NCBI GenBank assembly: GCA_035384565.1
Contig: DAOOIT010000013.1
Coordinates: 1-64,000 of the forward strand
DNA length: 64,000 bases
From: Planctomycetota bacterium
GTDB lineage: Bacteria; Planctomycetota; PUPC01; DSUN01
Direction of reading: 5' to 3'
Positions 53,080 to 62,024 of the stretch are shown one piece after another. Made by a program: the position numbers and the translations under genes. How positions within the stretch are numbered: the first letter of the stretch is position 1; each line of letters opens with the position of its first letter. The notes under the pieces are model-generated. The model was given only the letters and a program-made list of their open reading frames with translations, did not search any database and was not told the origin of the DNA.

Positions 53080-56000
53080 CTATTCGATGCGCCTCAGATA
53101 CGGCTTCCGCGGCAGCGGCCGCGGCACAGCAGCGAGCCACTGGCGCCAGGGCTCGGGGGCGAAGCCGAGGTCATCGCAGGCCAGGTCGGCCAGTTCATCG
53201 TGCGCGCTGCGCGCGAGCACGCCGCGGATGTCGCCCAGGTAGCCGATGAGGAGCTCGTAGCCGCGCGGCGAGCCGCAACGGGCGAGCGCCCGGCCCGCAC
53301 ACAGCTCGAGATAGGCGTGCCGCTCGGCGACATGGTCCACAGATCTCCTGGGGTCGGTGCCGACCGGCAAAGTGAAACCCTTGATGCCCGGCTTGTCGGC
53401 CAGCGCCTCAAGCGCTGGGATGGCCTCGGGCGAGGCGATGCGCTCGCAAGCGTAGCAGATCGCGAACACGTATTCGAAGGCGTCATCGGCCTTCGTGGGG
53501 TTCAACGGGATGCGCTCGGCGAGGGGCCCCAGCAGCGGCACGAGGCGCGAGTCGCGCGCAAGGCCGATGATGCGGACGAGGAAGGCCGGCTCGGGCGCGT
53601 AGCCGTGGTCAGGCGCGTCGTGCCTCTCGCGCGGGCTGGCGGGCAGGCTCTCGCCCGCGAGTTGCCGCTGGAGTTCGGCGAGCAGAATCGGCACGCCCAC
53701 GGCGTCGCCGAGGAAGCACAAAGCCTTGGCGCAGGCCACCCTGCCGCGGTCGGTCGCCGCGGGCAGGGCGTTGCGCAGCAGCGGCACCGCCGCCTGGCCG
53801 TGGCCGAGAAGCCTCGCCTGACCCGCCAGCGGCAGCGAGTCCGCCGCCAGGCCGTGGACGAGTTGGGCCAACTCCTTCGGGTCGGCTGCGGGGAGCTCCG
53901 CCAGGTCGGAGGGGCGCAGGATGCCGAGGGCGACGAGGCCCTTCTGGAGGTCCGCGGCATCCACGGCGGCCACGGGCCGCCCGTCGGCCACGGCTCGCGC
54001 GGCGGCCAGGCCGGCCACTCCGCCCATCGCCATCAGGTCGCGCTGCATACGGGCCAGCGACAGCGCATCGTGGGTCGCCGAATAGGCCTTGCCAACGACC
54101 AGCACGCCCTCCAGCCCCTCGGGCACCAGCGCGCGGAAGGGGATCGGCGCCGAGTAATTCTTCGTGAACTCCCTCTCTGCGTAGCCGCAGAGGGCCAGGT
54201 CGCTCGAGGCGATGCCCTTGATGTCGAAGTTCGACTCAGCCACCAGCACCGTGTCGGGCCAGCGTTGGCCGCGCAGGATGCCGCCATAGGTCACGGTGGC
54301 CCGGCCCTTGACATGGCGCGACTCGCGCGGCGCGAGGTAGAACTGCGGGAAATCACCCTGGCCGAAAATGCCTGTGCGGCGGCGCGCGGTGATGACGGCG
54401 CGGGTGAAATCGGCAGGATCGCGCAGGTCCACCGCCGAGTGGTACTGGCGGCTGGCCTCGCTCTTCGGACCCACGAAGTGGCCGAACGAGAACCAGAGCG
54501 TCAACGCATCGCGGCCCGTGCCCCACGAGTATTCCGCGCCCGCCCAGGCGGCGATGTCGCCGTCGCCGGTGGCGTCAATAACGGCCTTCGCCGTGATGGC
54601 GGCGAGGCCGGCGGGCGTGGCCACCACCGCGCCCTTGAGTGCGTTGCCCTCCACCAACGCGCCCACGGCGGCGCACTGGGGCATCACGCTCGCGCCCGAA
54701 GCGACGAGGGCGTACAGCATGGCCACCGACTTCGGCATGCCCGTGCCCGAGAGCAGGGCCAGGGCGTCGCGGTCGAGTTGCCGCACGAAATCGGTGGGCC
54801 GCCCGAACCAGTACTTCGACACGCCGCCCAGGGTGTGGGTGCCGCCGAAGTCGGCGTGCTTCTCCACGATCAGCGTCTTCGCCCCGTTGTGCGCGGCCAC
54901 GATGGCGGCGGGCACGCCGCTCGTGCCGCCGCCCACTACCAGCACATCGGTGTCGGCCACCACGGGGAGAGCGGCGCCGCCGATGGCGATCTCGGCCCCC
55001 GTGCGGCGGATGGCCTGGGAGATGCCCAATCGCGCCTGCACGCCGGGGGCCACGGGCTGCGAACCCTCAGCCTGGGAAGAGGAGGGGAGGGCGAGGGTGG
55101 CCCTGAGACTCGAGCCTCGCCCAGCTCCCTCGCCGGGCGGGAGGGGGGCGGAGGCGATGACCGCGGCGAGGGCCACGCCGCCGAAAGGGTCGGCCAGAGA
55201 GCGCGCCATCTCGTCGGGCGCGTCGGCCGAAGGCCCGCACACGAGGAGGCCCTCGACGCCCTGCGGCACGCACGAGGCGAGGCCCAGCTCGGCCCCCTCG
55301 GACCGTGTGAGGAGGCGGCGGGTCGGCGCGACGGCAAGGGCATCGCCGCCGCGGGCGAAGCTAAGGCCCTCGAGCTTGCGGCCCGCGTTGGCCGCCACGA
55401 TGCGCGCCCGAAGCGTCAGCTCGACATCGCGGAACGCCGCATCGCCCCGCGTGGCCAGCCGCATGGGGAACTCGACCAGTGGCCCGTGCGCGGCGAGCTG
55501 GCCGCCGGCCAGCTCGGGCAGGCCCTCCACGGCCGGGCTGCGCGGCGGCCGGTCATTGCAGAGCAAGGTGTAGCGAACGTCGAGCCGGCCGTCGCTCGGC
55601 ACCCGTTCGGCGAAGCGCGCGCCGGCCAGCGCCGCCAGCCGGGCATCGGGCGTGCAGTCCACCACCACGCCGGCCGCAAGAGCGGCCAGCCCCCCTTTGG
55701 CGGCGAAGAGCGCAGCCGACACGCGCGTACCATCCTTGGCCACCCCGCAGGGCCGCAGGTCGTAGAACAGGCTCACCCCGGCATCCAGGAGCAAATCCTC
55801 CACGGCCGCGGCAAGACGGGCCAAATCGAAGATCATCTCGCCGTCGTCGGCCCGCTCCTTCACACACCGCCGAAAGGCTTGCGCGAAGTCGGCCGGCAGC
55901 TTCGCCAGCTCGGCCTCGCGGGCCCACGGGCGCAGCGTGGCCACGAGGTCGTGGGGCAGCGAGAGGCCCGAGGCGGCCAGGAGCACGCTCCGCCCCTGGT

Positions 56001-56229
56001 GGGCCATCTGGTGCGCCGCCACGCAGCCGGCCAGCGTGCCCTCGACGACCAGCGCGTCGCCCTGCCGAATCACGGGAATCGCCTGTGCGGCGCCAACGGC
56101 GACGGTCATGTTGGTCCTTCCACCGGGCGGCTTGGGGAGGGCTCCCGCCGCGGCAGCGCCCGCCACACGGCTGCCGCCGAGGCCCAAAGCCAGGAGAGCC
56201 AGGAGTGCGCATCGGAGGCCTTTCCACAT
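53080..56229 (-). CDS. double FAD-domain oxidoreductase with HEAT-like tail
   Basis: The ATG at 56229 follows GGAGGAG and gives a signal peptide (LRCALLALLALGLGGSRVAG). The 1049-residue protein contains two FAD-binding halves. The first has a worn Rossmann motif (DALVVEGTLAGCVAAHQMA) where GxGxxG is incomplete. The second is intact (DTDVLVVGGGTSGVPAAIVAAHNG) and has AVIDATGDGDIAAWAG and GVLVVGKAYSATHDALS. The last ~230 residues look like HEAT repeats (HGQAAVPLLRNALPA, SPEAIPALEALADK). A low-complexity linker with LPPGEGAGRG joins the halves and appears repeat-derived. It may oxidise a sugar or polyol outside the cell; the substrate is unknown. Confidence 0.82.
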   Translation of the reverse strand: MWKGLRCALLALLALGLGGSRVAGAAAAGALPKPPGGRTNMTVAVGAAQAIPVIRQGDALVVEGTLAGCVAAHQMAHQGRSVLLAASGLSLPHDLVATLRPWAREAELAKLPADFAQAFRRCVKERADDGEMIFDLARLAAAVEDLLLDAGVSLFYDLRPCGVAKDGTRVSAALFAAKGGLAALAAGVVVDCTPDARLAALAGARFAERVPSDGRLDVRYTLLCNDRPPRSPAVEGLPELAGGQLAAHGPLVEFPMRLATRGDAAFRDVELTLRARIVAANAGRKLEGLSFARGGDALAVAPTRRLLTRSEGAELGLASCVPQGVEGLLVCGPSADAPDEMARSLADPFGGVALAAVIASAPLPPGEGAGRGSSLRATLALPSSSQAEGSQPVAPGVQARLGISQAIRRTGAEIAIGGAALPVVADTDVLVVGGGTSGVPAAIVAAHNGAKTLIVEKHADFGGTHTLGGVSKYWFGRPTDFVRQLDRDALALLSGTGMPKSVAMLYALVASGASVMPQCAAVGALVEGNALKGAVVATPAGLAAITAKAVIDATGDGDIAAWAGAEYSWGTGRDALTLWFSFGHFVGPKSEASRQYHSAVDLRDPADFTRAVITARRRTGIFGQGDFPQFYLAPRESRHVKGRATVTYGGILRGQRWPDTVLVAESNFDIKGIASSDLALCGYAEREFTKNYSAPIPFRALVPEGLEGVLVVGKAYSATHDALSLARMQRDLMAMGGVAGLAAARAVADGRPVAAVDAADLQKGLVALGILRPSDLAELPAADPKELAQLVHGLAADSLPLAGQARLLGHGQAAVPLLRNALPAATDRGRVACAKALCFLGDAVGVPILLAELQRQLAGESLPASPRERHDAPDHGYAPEPAFLVRIIGLARDSRLVPLLGPLAERIPLNPTKADDAFEYVFAICYACERIASPEAIPALEALADKPGIKGFTLPVGTDPRRSVDHVAERHAYLELCAGRALARCGSPRGYELLIGYLGDIRGVLARSAHDELADLACDDLGFAPEPWRQWLAAVPRPLPRKPYLRRIE

Positions 56230-56304
56230 GGCTCCTCCAAGCCCTATCATCCCGCTTTCGCCCGCCCGCGTCAAATGGCGGGCCGCGGAGACGCATCGGC
56301 GGGA

Positions 56305-56334
56305 TTGGACAAAGCGGGCCTGAGCGAGTATCCT
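56305..56334 (+). promoter_or_regulatory. promoter of the alpha-glucan phosphorylase gene
   Basis: TTGGAC (56305-56310), an 18-base spacer and TATCCT (56329-56334). The palindrome TGACGTCA (56337-56344) overlaps the expected start of transcription and could be an operator. A 7-bp stem GCCGCAG/CTGCGGC lies in the leader. Confidence 0.45.
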
Positions 56335-56392
56335 CATGACGTCACCTGCAATCATTCGTGCCGCAGCGCCCCTGCGGCTCAAAGGAGAATAG

Positions 56393-58966
56393 ATGTCCCC
56401 CATTCGCGGCGACCTTCGCACCTTCTGCGTCGTCCCGTCCCTGCCCGAGCCCCTTAGCGGCCTCGCGGAGCTGGCCAATAACTTCTGGTGGGGTTGGAAC
56501 AGCGAGGTGTTCTCGCTGTTCCGCCGGATGGACCCCGACCTGTGGGAGCGCACGAACCACAACCCCGTGCAATTGCTGGCCGAGGCGACCCAAGAGCGCC
56601 TGGCCGAGCTGGCGGCCGACCCCAGCTATGTGGCCGCGGTGCGGCGCCAGACGACGCTCCTGCGCGAGTACCTGGCCGCGCCCACCTGGTTCGCCCAGGC
56701 GCACCCGGAGCTCAAGGGCGCCCGGATCGCCTACTTCTCCTTCGAGTTCGGCATCAACCAGTGCCTGCCGATCTACTCGGGCGGCCTGGGCGTGCTGGCC
56801 GGCGACCACGTGAAGTCGGCGAGCGACCTCGGCCTGCCCCTGGTGGGCGTGGGGCTGCTCTACCGCGAGGGCTACTTCCGTCAGCGTCTGGGCGCCGATG
56901 GCTGGCAGAAGGAAGAGTACCCCGAGACCGACTTCTACACGACACCCATCTCGCTCGTGAAGGGCGCGGACGGCGCACCGATCACCGTGGGCGTCGAGTA
57001 CCCCGGCCGTTCGGTGCGCGCGCAGATCTGGCGCGCGCAGGTGGGCCGCATCGAGCTCTTCCTCCTCGACACCAATGTGCCCGAGAACAGCGAGCACGAC
57101 CGCAACATCACGGCGCGGCTCTACGGCAACGCCGCCGGGTCCGAGGAACGGATGGCCCAGGAGATGATGCTGGGCATCGGCGGTGTGCGCGCCCTGCGCG
57201 CGCTCGGCATCGAGCCCGACCTGTACCACATGAACGAGGGCCACTGCGCCTTCCTCGCTCTCGAACGGTGCCGCATGCTCGTCACCTGGCATCGCGTGCC
57301 CTTCGGCACCGCCGCCGAGGCCGTCGCCGGCCAGGCCGTCTTCACCACACACACGCCCGTGCCGGCCGGCAACGAGCGGTTCGACGAGGGCCTGATGCGC
57401 CGCTTCTTCCACAGCTACAGCCAGGCGCTGGGCCTGGAGTGGGACGAATTCATGGCCCTCGGCCGCGAGGACCCGGGCGACCGCAACGAACTCTTCTGCC
57501 TCACCGTGCTGGCGATGAAGCTCTCGCGCGCGCGCAACGGCGTGAGCAAGCTGCACGCCAAAGTGTCGCGGGCCATGTGGCGGCGCCTGTGGCCCGACAC
57601 GCCCCTCGACGAGGTGCCCATCGCGGCCATCACCAACGGCGTCCACACGCGGAGTTGGCTCTCGGTGGACATGGCCACGCTTCTCGACCGCTACCTCGAC
57701 CCCCACTGGATGGACCGTCCGGTGGACCACGCGGTGTGGCAGCGGGTGGACCGGATACCCGACGCCGAGCTTTGGCGCACGCACGAGCGGCGTCGCGAGC
57801 GGCTGGTGGCCATCGTGCGCGCGCGCCTTCGCGCCCAGCTTGCGCAAGGCGGCGCCAGCCCCGACGAGGTGGCGGCCGCGGCCGAAGTGCTCGACCCCGA
57901 GGCCCTCACCATCGGGTTCGCGCGGCGCTTCGCCACCTACAAACGCGGCAAGCTGCTCTTCCGCGACCGCGAACGCCTCCTCCGCCTCCTCAGCGACCGG
58001 CAGCGGCCCGTCCAGCTCATCTTCGCCGGCAAGGCCCACCCCCACGACGTCCACGGCAAGGAGTTCATCCGCGACATCGTCGCCGAGGCCCACACCCCCG
58101 AGTTCCGCCGCCGCATCGTCTTTCTGGAAGATTACGACCTGTGCCTTGCTCACTACCTGGCGAGCGGGGTGGACGCCTGGCTCAACACCCCGCGCCGCCC
58201 CCTCGAGGCCAGCGGCACCAGCGGCATGAAGATCGCCGCCAACGGCGGCCTCAACATCAGCGTGCTCGACGGCTGGTGGGACGAGGGCTATGTGCCCGGC
58301 AACGGCTGGGCCATCGGCCACGCCGAAGAGTACGCCGACGAGGAGCGGCGCGACGCCGTCGAGAGCCGGCTCCTCTACGATCTCCTCGAGAAGCAGGTGA
58401 TCCCGCTCTTCTACGACCGCGGCAGCGACACCGTGCCCAACGGCTGGGTGAAGATGATGAAAGCCGCGCTCCGCACCATCAACCCCGTGTTCAACACCAA
58501 CCGGATGGTGCACGAGTACACCGAGCGGTTCTACGTGCCGGGCATCCGGCGCGGCCGCACGCTGTTGGCCGACGACCTGCGCCGCGCCGCCGCGCTCGCC
58601 GCCTGGAAGCAACGCCTGCGCGACCGCTGGGGCAAGATTCGCCTCCTCGAGGTCCTGGCCGAGCCCCCCGACGAGGTCAAGGTGGGCGACCAGTTCCCCG
58701 TTCAGGCCCGGTTCTTCCTGGGCGACGTGCAGCCCGAGGAAGTCACGGTGCAACTCTACGAGGGGCGGCTCGACGCCCGGCGCACCATCGTGGAGCCCAA
58801 CATCATCGAGATGGCCTGCGAGGGCGCCGGCCGGCCCGGCGAGTGGCGCTACGCCGCCCAGGTCGCCTGCCGCACCGCCGGCCGACACGGCAGCGTCTTC
58901 CGAGTCCTCCCGCGCCACGAGGACCTCGCGTGCCCGCACGACGTGGGCCTCGTCTTCTGGGCCTGA
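56393..58966 (+). CDS. glgP: alpha-glucan phosphorylase (GT35)
   Basis: The enzyme releases glucose-1-phosphate from glycogen or maltodextrin. The 857-residue protein has the N-terminal DUF3417 domain (LSGLAELANNFWWGWNSEVF) typical of the short-type bacterial phosphorylases, then AYFSFEFGINQCLPIYSGGL, FTTHTPVPAGNERF, AITNGVHTRSW, GFARRFATYKR, IFAGKAHPHD and the pyridoxal-phosphate lysine K613 in SGTSGMKIAANGGLN. A C-terminal beta domain of ~90 residues follows. AAAGGAG precedes the ATG. It has its own promoter and is followed four bases later by the terpene cyclase gene. Confidence 0.95.
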   Translation: MSPIRGDLRTFCVVPSLPEPLSGLAELANNFWWGWNSEVFSLFRRMDPDLWERTNHNPVQLLAEATQERLAELAADPSYVAAVRRQTTLLREYLAAPTWFAQAHPELKGARIAYFSFEFGINQCLPIYSGGLGVLAGDHVKSASDLGLPLVGVGLLYREGYFRQRLGADGWQKEEYPETDFYTTPISLVKGADGAPITVGVEYPGRSVRAQIWRAQVGRIELFLLDTNVPENSEHDRNITARLYGNAAGSEERMAQEMMLGIGGVRALRALGIEPDLYHMNEGHCAFLALERCRMLVTWHRVPFGTAAEAVAGQAVFTTHTPVPAGNERFDEGLMRRFFHSYSQALGLEWDEFMALGREDPGDRNELFCLTVLAMKLSRARNGVSKLHAKVSRAMWRRLWPDTPLDEVPIAAITNGVHTRSWLSVDMATLLDRYLDPHWMDRPVDHAVWQRVDRIPDAELWRTHERRRERLVAIVRARLRAQLAQGGASPDEVAAAAEVLDPEALTIGFARRFATYKRGKLLFRDRERLLRLLSDRQRPVQLIFAGKAHPHDVHGKEFIRDIVAEAHTPEFRRRIVFLEDYDLCLAHYLASGVDAWLNTPRRPLEASGTSGMKIAANGGLNISVLDGWWDEGYVPGNGWAIGHAEEYADEERRDAVESRLLYDLLEKQVIPLFYDRGSDTVPNGWVKMMKAALRTINPVFNTNRMVHEYTERFYVPGIRRGRTLLADDLRRAAALAAWKQRLRDRWGKIRLLEVLAEPPDEVKVGDQFPVQARFFLGDVQPEEVTVQLYEGRLDARRTIVEPNIIEMACEGAGRPGEWRYAAQVACRTAGRHGSVFRVLPRHEDLACPHDVGLVFWA

Positions 58967-58970
58967 CCCC

Positions 58971-60881
58971 GTGCCACCACCGCTCGACATCCAGGCTCTG
59001 GCACAAGCAGTCTCCTCCGCGCGCGAACGGCTGCTGGAGGCGCGCAGCCCCGATGGCCACTGGCTGGGCGAGCTCTCGAGCAGCGCGCTCTCAACCGCCA
59101 CGGCGGTGGCCGCGCTCGCCTTGATGGACCCCGCCGCGCACGAGCCGCTGATCCGCAAGGGGATTCGCTGGCTCGCCGAGCACCGGAGCCCCGACGGCGG
59201 CTGGGGTGACACCGTCCAGTCGCGGTCCAACCTCAGCACCACGGCCCTCGTCTGGGGCGCCTTCGGTGCCGTCGCCGCACGCATCCCGCTTGCGGAGAAG
59301 GACACACGAGATGCTTGTCGCCACGCGGAGTCCTGGCTCGGCCGGGCCGCAGGCGGGCTGGAGCCCGAGCGCCTGGCCTCGGCCATCGCCGCGCGCTACG
59401 GCAACGACCGCACATTCTCCGCGCCGATCCTCACCCTGTGCGCGCTGGCCGGGCGGCTGGGGCAGGGCAGGGCGGCCTGGCAACACGTGGCCCCGTTGCC
59501 CTTCGAGCTGGCCGCATTCCCGCACCGCCTCTACAAGTGGCTGCGGCTGCCTGTGGTGAGCTACGCGCTGCCGGCCCTCATCGCCATCGGGCAGGCGCGG
59601 TTCCGCCACGCCCCGCCGCGCAATCCCCTCGCCCGCGCTGTCCGACACGCCGTGCGCGCGAAAACGCTCCGCGTGCTCCAGGGCACGCAGCCCGAAAGCG
59701 GCGGCTTCCTCGAGGCGGTGCCCCTCACCAGCTTCGTGGCCATGAGCCTCGCGAGCCTTGGGCAGGCGGGGCACCCGGTGGCCACGAGAGCGGCCGAGTT
59801 CCTGCGCCAGACCGTGCGCCCCGATGGCAGTTGGCCGATTGACGCGAATCTCGCCACATGGACGACTACCCTCTCGGTCAATGCCCTGGGCGACGCGTTG
59901 CCCCAGGAAGCCCGACGGCCTCTTCTCGGCTGGCTCCTCGCCCAGCAGCACCGCGTCGAGCACCCCTACACCCACGCCGAGCCCGGCGGCTGGGCGTGGA
60001 CCGATCTCAGCGGGGGCGTGCCCGACGCCGATGATACCGCCGGCGCGCTCCTTGCGCTACGGCAGCTAGCAGGCGGGGATGGTTGGATGAGTGGAGGGGT
60101 GGACGAATGCCCGACCCGGCCATTCATTCATTCATTCATCCATCCATCCTCTTCCCATCCCGCACTCCGCACTCCTCACTCCGCAGTCGCTTCGGGGATC
60201 CGGTGGCTCCTCGGTCTTCAGAACCGCGACGGCGGCATTCCCACCTTCTGCCGCGGCTGGGGCAAGCTGCCCTTCGACCGCAGCGCCGCCGACCTCACGG
60301 CCCACGCGCTCCAGGCCTGGAACGCCTGGCACGACGCCCTGCCGCCGCGCCTCTGCGTCGGCGTAGCCAGCGCGATGCGCCGCGCGCTCGGCTTTCTCGA
60401 GCGCTCCCAGCGCGCCGACGGCTCGTGGGTGCCGTTGTGGTTCGGCAACGAGGCGGCGCCCGACGAGGCCAACCCCACCTATGGCACCGCCCGAGTGATC
60501 ATGGCCCTTGCGGGAGTGCCGCGCGCAGACACGCACGCCCTACAGCGTGGGGCCGCGTGGCTCCTTTCGGCCCAGAATCCCGACGGCGGTTGGGGCGGCG
60601 CGCCCGGCGTGCCCGCCAGCATTGAAGAAACCGCCCTCGCCCTCGATGCCCTCTGCCGCTTCGCCGCCCTCTCTTCGCCGTCCGCCACCCCCAGTCCCCA
60701 ACCCGCGATCGCCTCGGGCGCCCGCTGGCTGTTGGAACGCACCGATGGCGGTCGCTCGTTCGCCCCTTCGCCCATCGGCCTCTATTTCGCCAAGCTGTGG
60801 TACTACGAGAGGCTCTATCCCCTCATCTTCGCCGTCGGCGCGCTCGGACGCGTGCTTGAACTCACACGGCGAGCGCGCTAG
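58971..60881 (+). CDS. squalene-hopene-cyclase-family terpene cyclase with repeat insert
   Basis: A 636-residue class II cyclase made of alpha/alpha-barrel repeats. The protonating DxDD motif is D352-A-D354-D355 (VPDADDTAG), and QW-type repeats occur as DGHWLGEL, DGGWGDTV, DGSWPID, DGSWVPLWFG and DGGWGGAPG. GIPTFCRGWGKLPFD parallels the active-site region of hopene synthases. It would make a hopanoid or other polycyclic terpene at the membrane. Residues ~369-407 are foreign-looking, encoded by palindromic microsatellite DNA. The start is GTG at 58971, four bases after the phosphorylase stop. Squalene-hopene cyclase is likely but a different polyprenyl substrate is possible. Confidence 0.85.
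   Translation: MPPPLDIQALAQAVSSARERLLEARSPDGHWLGELSSSALSTATAVAALALMDPAAHEPLIRKGIRWLAEHRSPDGGWGDTVQSRSNLSTTALVWGAFGAVAARIPLAEKDTRDACRHAESWLGRAAGGLEPERLASAIAARYGNDRTFSAPILTLCALAGRLGQGRAAWQHVAPLPFELAAFPHRLYKWLRLPVVSYALPALIAIGQARFRHAPPRNPLARAVRHAVRAKTLRVLQGTQPESGGFLEAVPLTSFVAMSLASLGQAGHPVATRAAEFLRQTVRPDGSWPIDANLATWTTTLSVNALGDALPQEARRPLLGWLLAQQHRVEHPYTHAEPGGWAWTDLSGGVPDADDTAGALLALRQLAGGDGWMSGGVDECPTRPFIHSFIHPSSSHPALRTPHSAVASGIRWLLGLQNRDGGIPTFCRGWGKLPFDRSAADLTAHALQAWNAWHDALPPRLCVGVASAMRRALGFLERSQRADGSWVPLWFGNEAAPDEANPTYGTARVIMALAGVPRADTHALQRGAAWLLSAQNPDGGWGGAPGVPASIEETALALDALCRFAALSSPSATPSPQPAIASGARWLLERTDGGRSFAPSPIGLYFAKLWYYERLYPLIFAVGALGRVLELTRRAR
60077..60190. repeat. microsatellite and heptamer repeat inside the terpene cyclase gene
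   Basis: 60121-60148 is four CATT units followed by three CATC units. The preceding GGATGGTTGGATGAGTGG (from about 60078) can pair with it, forming an imperfect hairpin. 60160-60185 holds CCGCACT-type heptamers like those at 8608-8635. The frame is open throughout; gain or loss of one tetramer would frameshift the gene. Confidence 0.75.
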
Positions 60882-60884
60882 CAT
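60856..60884 (+). promoter_or_regulatory. promoter placed for a leaderless PQQ-like propeller mRNA
   Basis: TTGAAC (60856-60861), a 17-base spacer and TAGCAT (60879-60884). The next gene's ATG lies six bases after the -10 box, so transcription would start at or next to the start codon. The boxes overlap the last codons of the cyclase gene. Confidence 0.45.
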
Positions 60885-60890
60885 GCTGGC

Positions 60891-62024
60891 ATGAAACCGC
60901 TCTCCGCAATGGCCCTCTTATGCGCGGTGTGGGCGCTCTGTGTGGCGCAGCCGCCTTCGGCGACGGGGGCGGACTGGCCCATCTTCCGCGGCGACGCGGC
61001 GCTCAGCGGCCGCGCCGCCGGCGCCCTGCCCGACGCGCTCGCGCTCCTCTGGCGCTTCAAGACGGGCGACGCCGTGAAGTCCTCCGCCGCCATCGCGGCG
61101 GGGCGCGTCTTCGTCGGCTCCAACGACGCCAAGTTCTACGCCCTCGACCTGGCCAGCGGCAAGCCGCTCTGGGAGTTCAAGGCCGAGGACTCGGTCCAGG
61201 CCGCGCCCTGCGTGGCCGGCGACAGCGTGTTCGTGGGCTGCGATGCGGGATTTCTCTATTGCCTCGACGCGGCCTCGGGCAAGCTCCGCTGGAAGTACGA
61301 GACCGGCGGCCAGATCATGGGCGGGGCGAACACGGTGCCGGCGCCCGAAGGCAAGGGCACCTGGGTGCTCGTGGGCAGCTACGACAACAAGCTCCATTGC
61401 GTGGATGCCACCACGGGCAAGGCCGTGTGGACGTATGCGACGCAGAACTACGTCAACGGCGCACCGGCGGTCTCGGACGGACGAATCACCTTCGGCGGCT
61501 GCGATGCCTTCATCCACGTGGTGGCGGTGGCGGACGGCCGGAAGCTGGCGGCCATCGAGACTGGCTCGTACATCGCCGCCTCGGCGGCCATGGCCGGCAG
61601 CCGCGTATTCGTGGGCAACTACGGCGGCGCCCTGTTCTGCGCCGATACGGCGGACCCCAGGATCGTGTGGAAGCACGAGAGCCAGGGCGGCGAGCCGTTC
61701 TTCGCCTCGCCCGCCATTGGCGACGACCGGATCGTGGTCGGCTCGCGCGACCGGCGCCTCCACTGCTTCGCCCGCGACTCGGGCAAGCCGCTCTGGGCCT
61801 TCCGCACGCGGGGCGAGGTGGACAGCTCGCCCGTCATCTGCGGCGACAAGGTGGTCTTCGGCTCGGCCGACGGGCGCCTCTACCTCGTGCGCCTCGCCGA
61901 CGGCAAGCAGGTGTGGAGCTTCGAGATCGGCGAGCCGGTCATCGCCTCGCCGGCCGTAGCCGACGGCAAAGTGATTGTCGGCTCCGAGGATGGCACGGTT
62001 TACGCCTTTGGGGCGAGACGATGA
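60891..62024 (+). CDS. exported PQQ-like beta-propeller protein
   Basis: A signal peptide (MALLCAVWALCVAQPPSATG) is followed by about eight blades with the PQQ-like repeat pattern: VFVGSNDAKFYALDLASGKPLWEF, VFVGCDAGFLYCLDAASGKL, VLVGSYDNKLHCVDATTGKA, VVFGSADGRLYLVRLADGKQ and VIVGSEDGTVYAFG. The length (377) fits a single propeller. No enzyme residues were seen; homologues include the BamB scaffold and many planctomycete WD-like proteins. Its stop overlaps the glycosyltransferase ATG (ATGA), implying coupled translation. Confidence 0.88.
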   Translation: MKPLSAMALLCAVWALCVAQPPSATGADWPIFRGDAALSGRAAGALPDALALLWRFKTGDAVKSSAAIAAGRVFVGSNDAKFYALDLASGKPLWEFKAEDSVQAAPCVAGDSVFVGCDAGFLYCLDAASGKLRWKYETGGQIMGGANTVPAPEGKGTWVLVGSYDNKLHCVDATTGKAVWTYATQNYVNGAPAVSDGRITFGGCDAFIHVVAVADGRKLAAIETGSYIAASAAMAGSRVFVGNYGGALFCADTADPRIVWKHESQGGEPFFASPAIGDDRIVVGSRDRRLHCFARDSGKPLWAFRTRGEVDSSPVICGDKVVFGSADGRLYLVRLADGKQVWSFEIGEPVIASPAVADGKVIVGSEDGTVYAFGARR

